Assembly (NCBI GenBank): GCA_964399535.1
Contig: CAYNRE010000055.1
Location: 1-64,000, forward strand
DNA from: CAYNRE01 sp964399535
GTDB taxonomy: Bacteria; Planctomycetota; Planctomycetia; Pirellulales; CAYNRE01
Direction: 5' to 3'
Length of the DNA stretch: 64,000 nucleotides
Part shown: positions 7,739 to 15,940 of the stretch, piece by piece
How the letters are laid out: the number at the start of each line of letters is the position of its first letter
How positions within the stretch are numbered: the first letter of the stretch is position 1
The notes under the pieces: model-generated
The model's database searches: none
What the model saw: the letters and a program-made list of their open reading frames with translations, nothing else
Told to the model about the DNA's origin: nothing
Position numbers and translations under genes: made by a program

Positions 7739-10078
7739 ATGGGCGACGAATCGACGCTCTTTCAAGGTGGAGACGACCGGCGCCTGGCCCGCGACCAGAG
7801 CCTGCGCGGACGCCGCCCGCCGGCCCAGGTGCCGGGCTACCGGTTCGAGCGGTTCCTCGGCGCCGGCGCTTACGGCGAGGTTTGGCTGGCGATCGACGCC
7901 AACACCCAGCGGCGGGTGGCGATCAAATTCTATAGCCATCGCGGCGGACTCGACTGGTCGCTCCTGACGCGCGAGGTCGAAAAACTCTCGTTCATGTTTG
8001 CCGACCGGCGGGTTGTGCAACTACTGGAAGTGGGCTGGCATTCCGATCCCCCCTACTACGTGATGGAGTTCCTCGAGCAAGGCTCGCTCGAAGACCGCTT
8101 GAACTCCAGCCCGATTCCTCCCGCCGAGGCGGTCGAGCTGTGGCGAGAAATCGCCCTGGGGCTGGTCCATGCCCATGCCAAAGGGTTGCTGCACTGCGAC
8201 CTGAAGCCGGCCAATATTCTGTTTGGGGCCGATGGAAAACCCCGCCTGGCCGATTTCGGCCAATCGCGCCTTTCGCACGAGCAGATTCCCGCCCTGGGCA
8301 CGCTCTTTTACATGGCGCCTGAACAGGCCGATTTGAAGGCGAGTCCGCATGCTCGCTGGGACGTATACGCCTTGGGTGCCGTGGCCTATCGCATGTTGGT
8401 GGGCGAGCCCCCCCATCGACACAACGACACCGTGGCCGAGTTGGAACAACAAACCGATTTGGAGCAGCGGCTGGAGCGTTATCGCCGGGCAATTTCGCGG
8501 GGTCCCCGACCCCGCGAGCACCGTCGGGTGAGGGGCGTCGACACGGCCCTGGCCGACATCATCGACCGCTGCCTGGAGCCCAACGCCGAGCGCCGATTCA
8601 CCAATGTGCAGTCGGTGCTCGAAGCGCTCGAGCGGCGGCGGGCGCGCCGCGCTCGCCGCCCGCTCCTGGTGCTGGGGGCCGTGGTTCCAGCGGTGCTGCT
8701 GGCCGTCATGGCCCTGTTCGCCTGGAACAGCTTTCAGCGGGCCGTGGCCGATTCGCGGGCGGCGGTGCTGGGCCGTGTGGCCCAGAGCAATCGCTTCGCG
8801 GCCGAGTTCGTGGCCGAGGCCGTAACGCGAAAAATCGAGAAGCGCTGGGAGTTGCTTCAATCCGTTGCCCACGATCCCGAACTGGCCAGGTTGCTCGAAG
8901 CGGCGCAGAGCTCGCCGGGAATGGACGACCCGGCGCGTTTGGAATTGCAGCGGTTCCTCGAGCGCCGCCACCAACAGCTCGACGAAGAGCGGCAGATTTG
9001 GCTGCTCAACAACGGCCTCGGAATCCAGTTGGTCCGGATCCCGCCCGATGTTGCGTCGATCGGCCGTAATTTCAGCTTCCGCGACTATTTCCACGGGCTA
9101 GGCCGCGACCTGAGCCCCGAATCTCCGGCTCAACCTCCGATCCAAGAGCCGCACTTGTCGGTCGCTTTTCAGGGAAAGGCCTCGCGACAACAACTCGTCG
9201 CTTTTAGCGTGCCGGTCCGGGCGCCCGGCGACGAGGCCAATCCTGGTGCCATTTTGGGCGTGCTCTCGATGACCGTACCGCTGGGGGGGTTTGCCGAATT
9301 GAGCACTAGCAGCTCGGCCGACCATAAGCAGCGGGCCGTGCTGGTTGACCTGCGCCCCGACGAGAACAATCTCCCAGGGGCGGTAATTGAGCACCCGGCC
9401 TATAACTCCGCCGCGCTCAGTTTCGACAAACTCGAAGGGGGGCGCGTGCACCTCTTGGCCAGCGACCTGCCTCGCTTGGAGGCGGCCGGGCAACTGGCGT
9501 TCGAGGTCACCCAGTTAAGCCAGCAGTTGCAACATGCGCGGCGCAGCCTGGTTGGGGCCCCCGCCGAATCGATTGGCCAGTTAGAGCAATCGCTAGCGGT
9601 CAAGAATCGAGAGCTGGCCGCGGTCGATTTTCTGGTGAATCACCACGATCCTTTTTCCCAGCACAGCGACGACGCCTGGCTGGTTGCGGTCCGGCCCGTG
9701 CTCACCGGCGACTCGCGCGAAACGCTGCGTCGCACGGGCTGGATGGTAATGGTCGAGGAGCCTTACCGTGCCGCGACCGAACCGATTCGCCGTCTGGCGG
9801 AACAATTGCTTGCCCGGGGGGCTCTGGCCCTGGCCGTGGTAATCGCACTGGTGATCGGGGTCTGGGGATTCGTCATCTTGCTGGTCAGCGATAGCGGGCG
9901 CGGCAGTTGGTCGGCGGCCGTTCAGCGCCGTCTGGGTGTGGGGACGCCTTCCAGCGGTTCGGGCAGTTTGGGCCAATCGCAAGGGTCGGGGGCTTCGCAC
10001 CGAACCCCCGCGGCGCACTCCCCTGCGGGTGCCGGGGCCAGCGCCGGGGCCAGCGCCGCGGAAGCCATCGAACCCTGA
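7739..10078 (+). CDS. membrane Ser/Thr protein kinase with extracytoplasmic Cache-like sensor
   Basis: A 779-residue Hanks-type kinase. The kinase domain spans about residues 34-295: glycine loop GAGAYGEV (41-48), Lys63, catalytic loop HCDLKPAN (152-159), DFG at 172-174 and APE at 193-195. The usual HRD arginine is a cysteine (HCD), so this is a non-RD-like kinase. Two transmembrane helices (about 308-331 and 693-717) flank a large extracytoplasmic region that resembles a double Cache sensor. The C-terminal 60 residues are Ser/Gly/Ala-rich. The FHA-cyclase gene starts 28 bases downstream, suggesting an operon in which kinase phosphorylation could be read by the FHA domain. The sensor ligand is unknown. 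Confidence 0.9.
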   Translation: MGDESTLFQGGDDRRLARDQSLRGRRPPAQVPGYRFERFLGAGAYGEVWLAIDANTQRRVAIKFYSHRGGLDWSLLTREVEKLSFMFADRRVVQLLEVGWHSDPPYYVMEFLEQGSLEDRLNSSPIPPAEAVELWREIALGLVHAHAKGLLHCDLKPANILFGADGKPRLADFGQSRLSHEQIPALGTLFYMAPEQADLKASPHARWDVYALGAVAYRMLVGEPPHRHNDTVAELEQQTDLEQRLERYRRAISRGPRPREHRRVRGVDTALADIIDRCLEPNAERRFTNVQSVLEALERRRARRARRPLLVLGAVVPAVLLAVMALFAWNSFQRAVADSRAAVLGRVAQSNRFAAEFVAEAVTRKIEKRWELLQSVAHDPELARLLEAAQSSPGMDDPARLELQRFLERRHQQLDEERQIWLLNNGLGIQLVRIPPDVASIGRNFSFRDYFHGLGRDLSPESPAQPPIQEPHLSVAFQGKASRQQLVAFSVPVRAPGDEANPGAILGVLSMTVPLGGFAELSTSSSADHKQRAVLVDLRPDENNLPGAVIEHPAYNSAALSFDKLEGGRVHLLASDLPRLEAAGQLAFEVTQLSQQLQHARRSLVGAPAESIGQLEQSLAVKNRELAAVDFLVNHHDPFSQHSDDAWLVAVRPVLTGDSRETLRRTGWMVMVEEPYRAATEPIRRLAEQLLARGALALAVVIALVIGVWGFVILLVSDSGRGSWSAAVQRRLGVGTPSSGSGSLGQSQGSGASHRTPAAHSPAGAGASAGASAAEAIEP

Positions 10079-10106
10079 TCGAACGATTCGCCGAGGAACC
10101 CTTTCG

Positions 10107-11885
10107 ATGCCTCATTTGGTCGCCCAGGGAAGTCAACCTGGTCATCGCTGGCGCGAAGAGTTGCCGCCCGGGCAACGATTGGTGCTGGGGCGCGGCGCCG
10201 TCGATTTATCGGTTCCCTGGGACGAACATATTTCGCGCGAACACTGCGAACTGTACTGGCAGGACGGCCGTCTGGAACTGCGTCGCCGGCCCTCGGCTCG
10301 CAACCCCGTGTTTTGCGATGGTCGCGAAGTGGATATCGCCCTGCTTCGGCCGGGACAGCATTTCGTGATCGGTGGCACCGATTTCACCCTGAGCGACGAC
10401 GCGGTCAACGTCTCTCAGCGGTCGGATCGGCCCTTGGAAGAGCGCACCTTCAGCGCCCGGGCGCTGGAACAGGTGCGGTTTCACGACGCGGACCAGCGAA
10501 TCGAAGTGCTTAGCCGACTGCCCGAGGTCATCGCCGGCTCGACCACCGATCGCGAGCTCTGTTCGCGGCTGACCAATATGCTGCTGGCGGGCATTCGCCG
10601 GGCCGACGCGGTCGCGCTGGTCGAACACACCTCGGGAGAAAGCCCGCGGGGCGAGGTGCGGGTGCTGTACTGGGACCAGCGACTCGATGGCCAAACCGAA
10701 TTCGCCCCCAGCCAGAAACTGATCTTCGAGGCGGTGAGCAAGCGGCAAAGCGTGTTGCACTTGTGGACGCGCGTGAGCGATGAGCTCGCTCGTTACACGA
10801 TTAGTTCCAGTTTTGACTGGGCATTTGCCACCCCGGTGCTCAGCCCAAGCTGCGAGGGCTGGGCCATTTACGTGGCCGGGCGGTTTGCCGACAGCCCCAG
10901 CGAAAGCAGCCATACCCCCCGCGATCTGCGCGAGGACCTGAAGTTTACCGAGTTGGTGGCCGCCATTCTCAGCGCCCTCCGGCAGACGCGGTCTCTGCAG
11001 TCGCACAACGCGGTGCTGAGCCAGTTCTTCTCGCCGGTCGTGGTCAGGGCCATGTCGAGCCAGGACCCCGACCAGGTGCTTACCCCGCGCGAAACCGACG
11101 TGGTGGTGTTGTTTTGCGACCTCCGTGGGTTCTCGCGCGAGGCCGAACGAAGTTCCGACCACTTGCTCCCCCTGTTGGAACGCGTCAGCCGGGCGCTAGG
11201 GGTAATGACCCGCCAGATTCGCCAATCGGGCGGCGTGGTCGGCGACTACCAAGGCGACGCCGCCATGGGATTCTGGGGGTGGCCCCTGCACCAGCCCGAC
11301 GCCATCGAGCGCGCTTGTCTGACCGCGCTAGCGGTGCGGGCCGAATTCGAAGACGCTGCCCAGCGACCGGAAGACCCATTGGCGGGCTTTCGCGTGGGAA
11401 TCGGCATCGCCGCCGGTCGAGCGGTCGCCGGCAAAATCGGCACCGACGACCAGGTTAAGGTAACCGTGTTCGGACCCGTGGTGAATCTGGCCTCGCGCCT
11501 GGAGGGAATGACCAAACTGCTGCGGGCCCCCATTCTGATCGATTCCACCGTGGCCCAAGCCGTTCGCTCGCGCCTCGCGCGCGAACAGGCCCGCGTACGT
11601 CGCCTGGCCGTGGTAAAGCCCTACGGGCTGGCCGGCTCGGTCGAAGTGAGCGAGCTGCTGCCGCCGGTGGAGCAGTACCCGTTGCTGAGCGACGAGCATC
11701 TGGAGTCGTACGAAAAGGCGGTCGAAGCCCTGCAGGACGGCCGCTGGAGCGAGGCCTTCGAGCTCTTGCACCAGGTTCCCCCGGAAGACCGAGTCAAGGA
11801 TTTTCTCACCGTGCTGATCGCCCAGCACAACCGCACCGCTCCGACCAGTTGGGACGGAGTCATTCGACTGTCGAGCAAGAGCTGA
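10107..11885 (+). CDS. FHA-GAF-class III nucleotide cyclase
   Basis: A 592-residue cytoplasmic protein. The FHA domain occupies about residues 1-100 (GR at 28-29, SREH at 43-46, Asn66). A GAF-like region (about 135-290) follows, then a class III adenylate/guanylate cyclase domain (about 328-520). Metal-binding aspartates are D338 in FCDLRGFS and D384 in GDAAMGFW. The transition-state Asn and Arg are in VVNLASRLE. The position of the adenine-recognising lysine appears to be Asp380, so base specificity is uncertain. The ATG at 10107 has GAGGAA upstream; an in-frame extension to 9936 overlaps the kinase gene and is unlikely. It probably makes a cyclic nucleotide in response to phosphorylation by the upstream kinase. 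Confidence 0.88.
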   Translation: MPHLVAQGSQPGHRWREELPPGQRLVLGRGAVDLSVPWDEHISREHCELYWQDGRLELRRRPSARNPVFCDGREVDIALLRPGQHFVIGGTDFTLSDDAVNVSQRSDRPLEERTFSARALEQVRFHDADQRIEVLSRLPEVIAGSTTDRELCSRLTNMLLAGIRRADAVALVEHTSGESPRGEVRVLYWDQRLDGQTEFAPSQKLIFEAVSKRQSVLHLWTRVSDELARYTISSSFDWAFATPVLSPSCEGWAIYVAGRFADSPSESSHTPRDLREDLKFTELVAAILSALRQTRSLQSHNAVLSQFFSPVVVRAMSSQDPDQVLTPRETDVVVLFCDLRGFSREAERSSDHLLPLLERVSRALGVMTRQIRQSGGVVGDYQGDAAMGFWGWPLHQPDAIERACLTALAVRAEFEDAAQRPEDPLAGFRVGIGIAAGRAVAGKIGTDDQVKVTVFGPVVNLASRLEGMTKLLRAPILIDSTVAQAVRSRLAREQARVRRLAVVKPYGLAGSVEVSELLPPVEQYPLLSDEHLESYEKAVEALQDGRWSEAFELLHQVPPEDRVKDFLTVLIAQHNRTAPTSWDGVIRLSSKS

Positions 11886-11906
11886 ATGCAACCGAGCGGT
11901 AGCGGC

Positions 11907-12006
11907 CAGTTGAAGGTTTCAGCCGGCCGCCTGATCGCCAGCAGGTCTGCTCTGGGCTTGGCTCTGGCTGAAGTAAACCGCGATGGACTATTTCAAGGGT
12001 CTGGTA
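11907..12006 (+). repeat. interspersed intergenic repeat, decayed copy D
   Basis: About 100 bp resembling copy B with an internal deletion. The left part CAGTTGAAGGTTTCAG ... CTGATCGC matches B's GTTGAGGGTTTCAACGGG ... GTGATCGC. The right part GGCTGAAGTAAACCGCGATGG ... CTATTTCAAGGG matches B's terminal hairpin GGTTGAAATAGGCCGCGACGG ... CTATTTCAACAG. The central segment is mostly lost. The alignment was done by eye. Confidence 0.5.
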
Positions 12007-12033
12007 GACCAAGAGCCTCGACCCGCAGCGCGG

Positions 12034-12077
12034 AAAAAAACAGCCCGCCCCGAACCGTGGTTCGTTCAGGACGGGCT
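12034..12077 (-). terminator. intrinsic terminator downstream of hsp20
   Basis: On the minus strand a 15-bp stem (CAGCCCGTCCTGAAC paired with GTTCGGGGCGGGCTG, two G-U pairs, eight-base loop) is followed directly by seven T residues. Its orientation fits termination of hsp20 transcription. Two further hairpins lie between it and the hsp20 stop: 12124-12146 (GTCCGTTGAA arms) and 12174-12195 (AATAACGGC arms). Confidence 0.8.
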
Positions 12078-12123
12078 GAATCTCAGGCCAACTTCGCGTC
12101 GCGCCCCGAGGGGAAAGTTCGCG

Positions 12124-12195
12124 GTCCGTTGAAAGGTTCCACGGACTGCCCCCTCGCCAGGATGCGATGAGCCAATAACGGCGTAGGCCGTTATT
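12124..12195. other. two hairpins in the hsp20 3' untranslated region
   Basis: Arms at 12124-12133 and 12137-12146 pair with one mismatch. Arms at 12174-12182 and 12187-12195 (AATAACGGC/GCCGTTATT) pair perfectly around a four-base loop. Both lie between the hsp20 stop and its T-tract terminator. The first arm shares TTCAACGGACCG with the end of repeat copy A, so it may be a remnant of that family. Confidence 0.5.
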
Positions 12196-12214
12196 CGACG
12201 CCCCCTGCGCGGTC

Positions 12215-12679
12215 TCAACCGGTCCGCACTTCAACTTTGCGAGGCTGAGCTTCGGGCCGCTTGGTCAGGCAGACGTGCAACACGCCGTCGTGCAGCTCGG
12301 CCTGAATCGAATCGGGATCGTACTGTTCCGGCAGGGTGACCAACCGTTCGACACGGCCGAAGCGCTGTTGGTTGAGGTAGTACTTCCGCTCGCCCTCGGG
12401 CGTTCTGCGGTTGGCTACCATCCGCAGCCGGCCTTGGCTCGTGGTGATCTCGAGGTCCTCGGCCTTCACGCCCGGCAGATCGAGCTCGACATGCAATCCG
12501 TCGGCATCTTCCCAAAGGCTGGCCGCCGCGGCGCCGGTCGAGCTAAGCCCTGCCGGGGCCAAGGCGTCGACCAGGCTGGCGAACCAGCGATCCATTTCCG
12601 CTGGCGCACGCCAAAACGAGCTAGGTAGACTGAAATTCGATTCCGTGCAGCGCGTAGCAGGCATACGTTGCGATACCAT
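12215..12679 (-). CDS. small heat shock protein, Hsp20/alpha-crystallin family
   Basis: A 154-residue Hsp20 chaperone. The alpha-crystallin domain starts with SLWEDADGLHVELDLPGVKA (about residues 55-74) and ends with the beta-strand LHDGVLHVCLTKRPEA. That is followed by a short tail with RKVEV where the IxI/V motif usually lies. It acts as an ATP-independent holdase for unfolding proteins. The ATG at 12679 has a strong AGGAGG eight bases upstream; in-frame extensions to 13075 are rejected. A stable hairpin (12710-12726) lies in the 5' untranslated region, and an intrinsic terminator follows downstream. It is transcribed divergently from the anion transporter gene. Confidence 0.93.
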   Translation of the reverse strand: MVSQRMPATRCTESNFSLPSSFWRAPAEMDRWFASLVDALAPAGLSSTGAAAASLWEDADGLHVELDLPGVKAEDLEITTSQGRLRMVANRRTPEGERKYYLNQQRFGRVERLVTLPEQYDPDSIQAELHDGVLHVCLTKRPEAQPRKVEVRTG

Positions 12680-13145
12680 CGTGTGTTTCCTCCTTCTCTC
12701 GGCGGTTGATGCCGCGGTTCGCGGCAACCCAAAATCCAGGCAAATTCGCGCCTTCGGCTGACGAACGTTTCGCCCGGGAAGGCATACGGTTTTGACAGGA
12801 GATCTCGTTCCGGAGGGCCAAAAAAGCAACCCGCGTGCCAATCTTCGAGCGAGCCACTTGGGTTGCGGGACTGCCGCCGAGCTGGCCTGCGCACAACGAT
12901 TTGCGCACTTTGCGAATTCGCGATCGCAAGGAAACGGCCATCTGGGTGCGGGCGTTCCCACCCGCGCAGTCGCTGCCAAACTGGCAAAAGGCAGTGCCAA
13001 TTCGGCAGAAAAATGGCCTGAAATCGGTCCTCGACCGGGGGCAGCCGCCCAAGAGCTTGTTATCTTGGCTGGCACCTGCCGGTGGAAATCGGTGACCGGC
13101 GAACGCCGTCCGCACCCCGCTTAGGCGCCTGTTTGCAGGAACCCC
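12680..13145. promoter_or_regulatory. divergent region between hsp20 and anion transporter; hairpin and inverted repeats
   Basis: No gene is supported. Near hsp20 a 7-bp perfect hairpin (TGCCGCG/CGCGGCA, 12710-12726) precedes the Shine-Dalgarno sequence by about 17 bases. Around 12973-13007 the motif TGCCA-N3-TGGCA is followed by TGCCAATTCGGCA, an operator-like cluster of inverted repeats. I see no CIRCE element (TTAGCACTC-N9) and no sigma-32-like -35 box. Confidence 0.4.
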
Positions 13146-14669
13146 GTGCCCGTGGCTAATCAATCGTTGACGCTGCAGTCCGACTCGTCCTGGCAGCAGT
13201 CGTTCGACCGGGCGCGGCGGCGGCTTGGCATGTTTTTGGGGCCGCTGGTTTTGGTGGGGGTGTACTGGGCGGCCGCCGATCGGCTGGATCCGCGTGCCCA
13301 GCGGCTGGCCGCGGTGCTGGCGGCCGTGGTGGTGTTTTGGATCTGTGAAGTGCTGCCGCTGGCGGTCACCGCGATGCTAGGAGCCTGTGGCTGCGTGTTG
13401 CTCGACGTGGCGCCGGCCAAACAGGTCTTCGCCCCCTTCGCCGATCCGATCATGTTCTTGTTCATCGGGTCGTTCATGATGGCGCGAGCCATCTTCGAAC
13501 ATGGTTTGGACCGCCGCCTGGCGCTCTCGGTGCTCGCCTCGCGCTGGGTCGGCGGACGGCCGAGCCGGGTGCTGCTCGTGTTCGGAGCCGTGGCGGTCAC
13601 GATTTCGGCCTGGATCTCGAACACCGCCACCACGGCCATGATGCTGGCCATCGCACTTTCGATTCTGAAACTGGCCCTCGCCGATCCGCGCACCGGTAAG
13701 CCCGGCATCGATCCGCGCTGGGCGACCGGGTTACTGCTCATGACCTCGTTCGCCGCCTCGATCGGCGGGTTGGCCACGCCGATCGGAACGCCGCCGAACC
13801 TGATCGGGCTGGGTTTCATCGGCCAGCAGCTCAACCGCGAGATACCGTTTTTCCGCTGGATGATGTTGGGCGTGCCCGTGGTCGCGGTGCTCTACCTGGT
13901 CCTGTACACGTATCTGAATTGGTGTTGTCCGGCAGGACAAACGCAGATCGCCGGGGGAGCCGCTCAACTCGCCCGCCAGCGGTCGGAATTGGGCCCCTGG
14001 ACACCCGGCCAGAGATCGACCGCGGCGGCATTCTCGGTCATGGTGGCGCTCTGGATCGTTCCGGGCCTGGTGGCCTTGGTCGCTGGCGAACAGAGCGGCG
14101 CCTACGCCTGGTGCCGCGGCCGCATTCCCGAGGGGGTGGCCGCCCTGTTGGGGGCCGCGCTGCTGTTTGTGCTGCCAGGGGGCCAAGGCCGGCCGGCGCT
14201 CACCTGGCCCCAAGCCGCCGAGATCGACTGGGGCGTGGTCTTGCTCTACGGCGGCGGGTTTTCCCTGGGGGTGCTCTCGGAGGAAACGGGGCTGGCCGAC
14301 GCCATGGGGCGGGCCCTGGCACATCTCGTGGCCGGCCAGGGCAGCCTGGGGCTGCTGATCGCCGCCACCTGTGTGGCCACGCTGCTCAGCGAACTGACCT
14401 CGAATACCGCCTCGGCGGTTATCGTCGTGCCGCTGGCGATTGCAACCGCGCGCGCCACCGGACACGATCCGCTGGAACCCGCGCTGGCCGCGACGATGGC
14501 CGCCAGCCTGGGGTTCATGATGCCGGTCTCGACACCCTGCAATGCCATCGTTTACGGTTCGGGTTACATTCGCCTGGGTCAAATGATGCGTTACGGATTG
14601 TTGCTCGACCTGGCCGGCATCGTCACGGTCGTGGTGCTGGTGCGGCTCTGCGGCGGTTGGATGAGGTAG
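13146..14669 (+). CDS. DASS/SLC13-family divalent anion:sodium symporter
   Basis: A 507-residue inner-membrane transporter with about eleven hydrophobic helices. Two SNT signature motifs of the DASS family are present, ISNTATTAMM in the N-half and TSNTASAVIVVPLA in the C-half, each followed by a Pro/Gly-rich reentrant loop. The family imports dicarboxylates, citrate or sulphate with sodium; the substrate here cannot be read from sequence. The start is GTG at 13146, with a second GTG at 13152. The CrcB gene begins about 50 bases downstream on the same strand and may be co-transcribed. Confidence 0.88.
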   Translation: MPVANQSLTLQSDSSWQQSFDRARRRLGMFLGPLVLVGVYWAAADRLDPRAQRLAAVLAAVVVFWICEVLPLAVTAMLGACGCVLLDVAPAKQVFAPFADPIMFLFIGSFMMARAIFEHGLDRRLALSVLASRWVGGRPSRVLLVFGAVAVTISAWISNTATTAMMLAIALSILKLALADPRTGKPGIDPRWATGLLLMTSFAASIGGLATPIGTPPNLIGLGFIGQQLNREIPFFRWMMLGVPVVAVLYLVLYTYLNWCCPAGQTQIAGGAAQLARQRSELGPWTPGQRSTAAAFSVMVALWIVPGLVALVAGEQSGAYAWCRGRIPEGVAALLGAALLFVLPGGQGRPALTWPQAAEIDWGVVLLYGGGFSLGVLSEETGLADAMGRALAHLVAGQGSLGLLIAATCVATLLSELTSNTASAVIVVPLAIATARATGHDPLEPALAATMAASLGFMMPVSTPCNAIVYGSGYIRLGQMMRYGLLLDLAGIVTVVVLVRLCGGWMR

Positions 14670-14720
14670 CACCGGCGCAAACCTGTTGAAGATCGACCGC
14701 CATCTCGCGCGATTCGCCTG

Positions 14721-15140
14721 GTGGCCCACCGCGCACTGTTTTCAAGGGAACCCGTGGACCACTGGCTGACCCGAGTGGCGTGCGTGGCTTTCGCCGGTGC
14801 GGTCGGTGCCGTCGTGCGCTGGGCCCTTTCCAGCGGCACGCAACAGGTGCTGGGAACCCGCTGGCCCTGGGGAACGCTGGTGGTCAACACGCTCGGATGC
14901 CTGGTGTTCGGCATCGCCATCGCGTGGATCAAACAGCACCCCGACCATTCGCTCTGGGTTCGCCTGGTTTGGCTCACGGGTTTTGCGGGCGCCTTTACCA
15001 CGTTCAGCACGCTGGCATTCGATCTGCATCAATTGGCCAGCGACCGAGGAGCGCTCTGGGCAGCGCTGAACCTGGTTTTACACCTGGGCCTGGGCCTGGG
15101 AGCGCTTCTGGCCGGAATGATTCTGGCCCGCGACTGGTAG
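14721..15140 (+). CDS. crcB: fluoride-specific ion channel CrcB/Fluc
   Basis: A 139-residue (or 128-residue) four-helix membrane protein of the Fluc family, which exports fluoride as a dimer. Hallmarks are GAVGAVVRW in helix 1, WGTLVVNTLGCLVFG in helix 2 with its Asn, and GFAGAFTTFSTLAFD in helix 3. The last supplies the central Na+-site turn and the phenylalanine/threonine track. The first in-frame start is GTG at 14721, but GTG at 14754 has AAGGGAA just upstream and gives a more typical N-terminus. I did not find a fluoride riboswitch in the 50-base gap before it. It follows the DASS transporter. Confidence 0.9.
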   Translation: MAHRALFSREPVDHWLTRVACVAFAGAVGAVVRWALSSGTQQVLGTRWPWGTLVVNTLGCLVFGIAIAWIKQHPDHSLWVRLVWLTGFAGAFTTFSTLAFDLHQLASDRGALWAALNLVLHLGLGLGALLAGMILARDW

Positions 15141-15159
15141 CCAGTTCCGCCCCGCGGAA

Positions 15160-15636
15160 TCAATGCCAGAGCTGAAACGGGCTGTCGGCCTGCTGTTCGT
15201 GGCGAATCTCGTCGACCGCCTCGCTCCGGCCCGGCCCGGCGTAGAGCCGATTGGGTGCGTTGAAGACCCAGCCGATGCCTTCGCTCACGTTGCGGTAGGC
15301 GTGCACCACGCCGGGGGGAATTACCACGATCCGGGGTGCCGAAACGCCCGCCACCAGGCTGGCCCGATGCCCCCGCGTGGGAGAACCTGCCCGCTGGTCC
15401 CAGAGATAAACCCGAAAGTCGCCGGGTCCCAGGAACGCGAAATAGTCGGTCTGGCGCCGGTGCTCGTGCGGTCCGCGGACCACGCCGGGCAACGTTTCGC
15501 TGAGGTAAGCCATTTGCGGCAGTAACTCGGCCGCGATTTCGTCGGAGCGAAACAACTCACACAGCCAGCCACGCGAGTCGTGATGCTTCTGGGCATCCCG
15601 AACGATCACTCCTTCGATCAATCCATCGACGAACAT
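15160..15636 (-). CDS. RmlC-like dTDP-4-dehydrorhamnose 3,5-epimerase family protein
   Basis: A 158-residue cupin of the RmlC family. Visible family features are the start IEGVIVRDAQKHHDSRGWL, the core GVVRGPHEHRRQTDYF (catalytic-type His in the RGxH position), YLWDQR and the late PPGVVHAYRNV strand. It is shorter than canonical RmlC (about 180) and contains HEH rather than HYQ, as in family members acting on other nucleotide sugars. It would isomerise 4-keto-6-deoxy sugar nucleotides for surface polysaccharide. No other rhamnose gene is nearby. The convergent crcB gene ends 19 bases away. Confidence 0.82.
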   Translation of the reverse strand: MFVDGLIEGVIVRDAQKHHDSRGWLCELFRSDEIAAELLPQMAYLSETLPGVVRGPHEHRRQTDYFAFLGPGDFRVYLWDQRAGSPTRGHRASLVAGVSAPRIVVIPPGVVHAYRNVSEGIGWVFNAPNRLYAGPGRSEAVDEIRHEQQADSPFQLWH

Positions 15637-15905
15637 GCGGTGTTCTCAAAGCTCGGGCGTCGGCACCGCTGAGACACGATCCGCCGTCGTTTCGCGGTCC
15701 GCGGTCGAGCCGAATTGTAGATCGCCCGGCGGGCCAACGGAATCCGCGGATCGCCTTTCCCAGCCGAGCCAGGGGCGCAGCTGCGCCGCGCGAAAAGGGC
15801 CGACCGAAAGGATCGAAAACGAGCCCGGCAGCAGCTCGGACTCGAGAGGTTAACCTGTTGCGCGATCGAGGGTTGCAACCAGCGCCGAGGCCTGGCAAAC
15901 CGGCC

Positions 15906-15934
15906 TTGACCGCGTGCGACGATTGGCCTATCCT
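15906..15934 (+). promoter_or_regulatory. sigma-70-like promoter (TTGACC-17-TATCCT)
   Basis: TTGACC at 15906-15911 and TATCCT at 15929-15934 are separated by exactly 17 bases. This is one of the best -35/-10 matches I found between genes. It points into the gap toward the terminator at 16409-16470, not to any protein gene. Confidence 0.45.
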
Positions 15935-15940
15935 CCCCGC

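Noticed and set aside
12985..13004. Possible sigma-54 promoter on the minus strand (TTGGCAC ... TTTGCC)
   Set aside because: The GG and GC elements are separated by 11 rather than the strict 10 bases, and no sigma-54 activator gene is near.
14670..14720. Fluoride riboswitch before crcB
   Set aside because: The gap is only about 50 bases and lacks the conserved crcB-motif core and pseudoknot.
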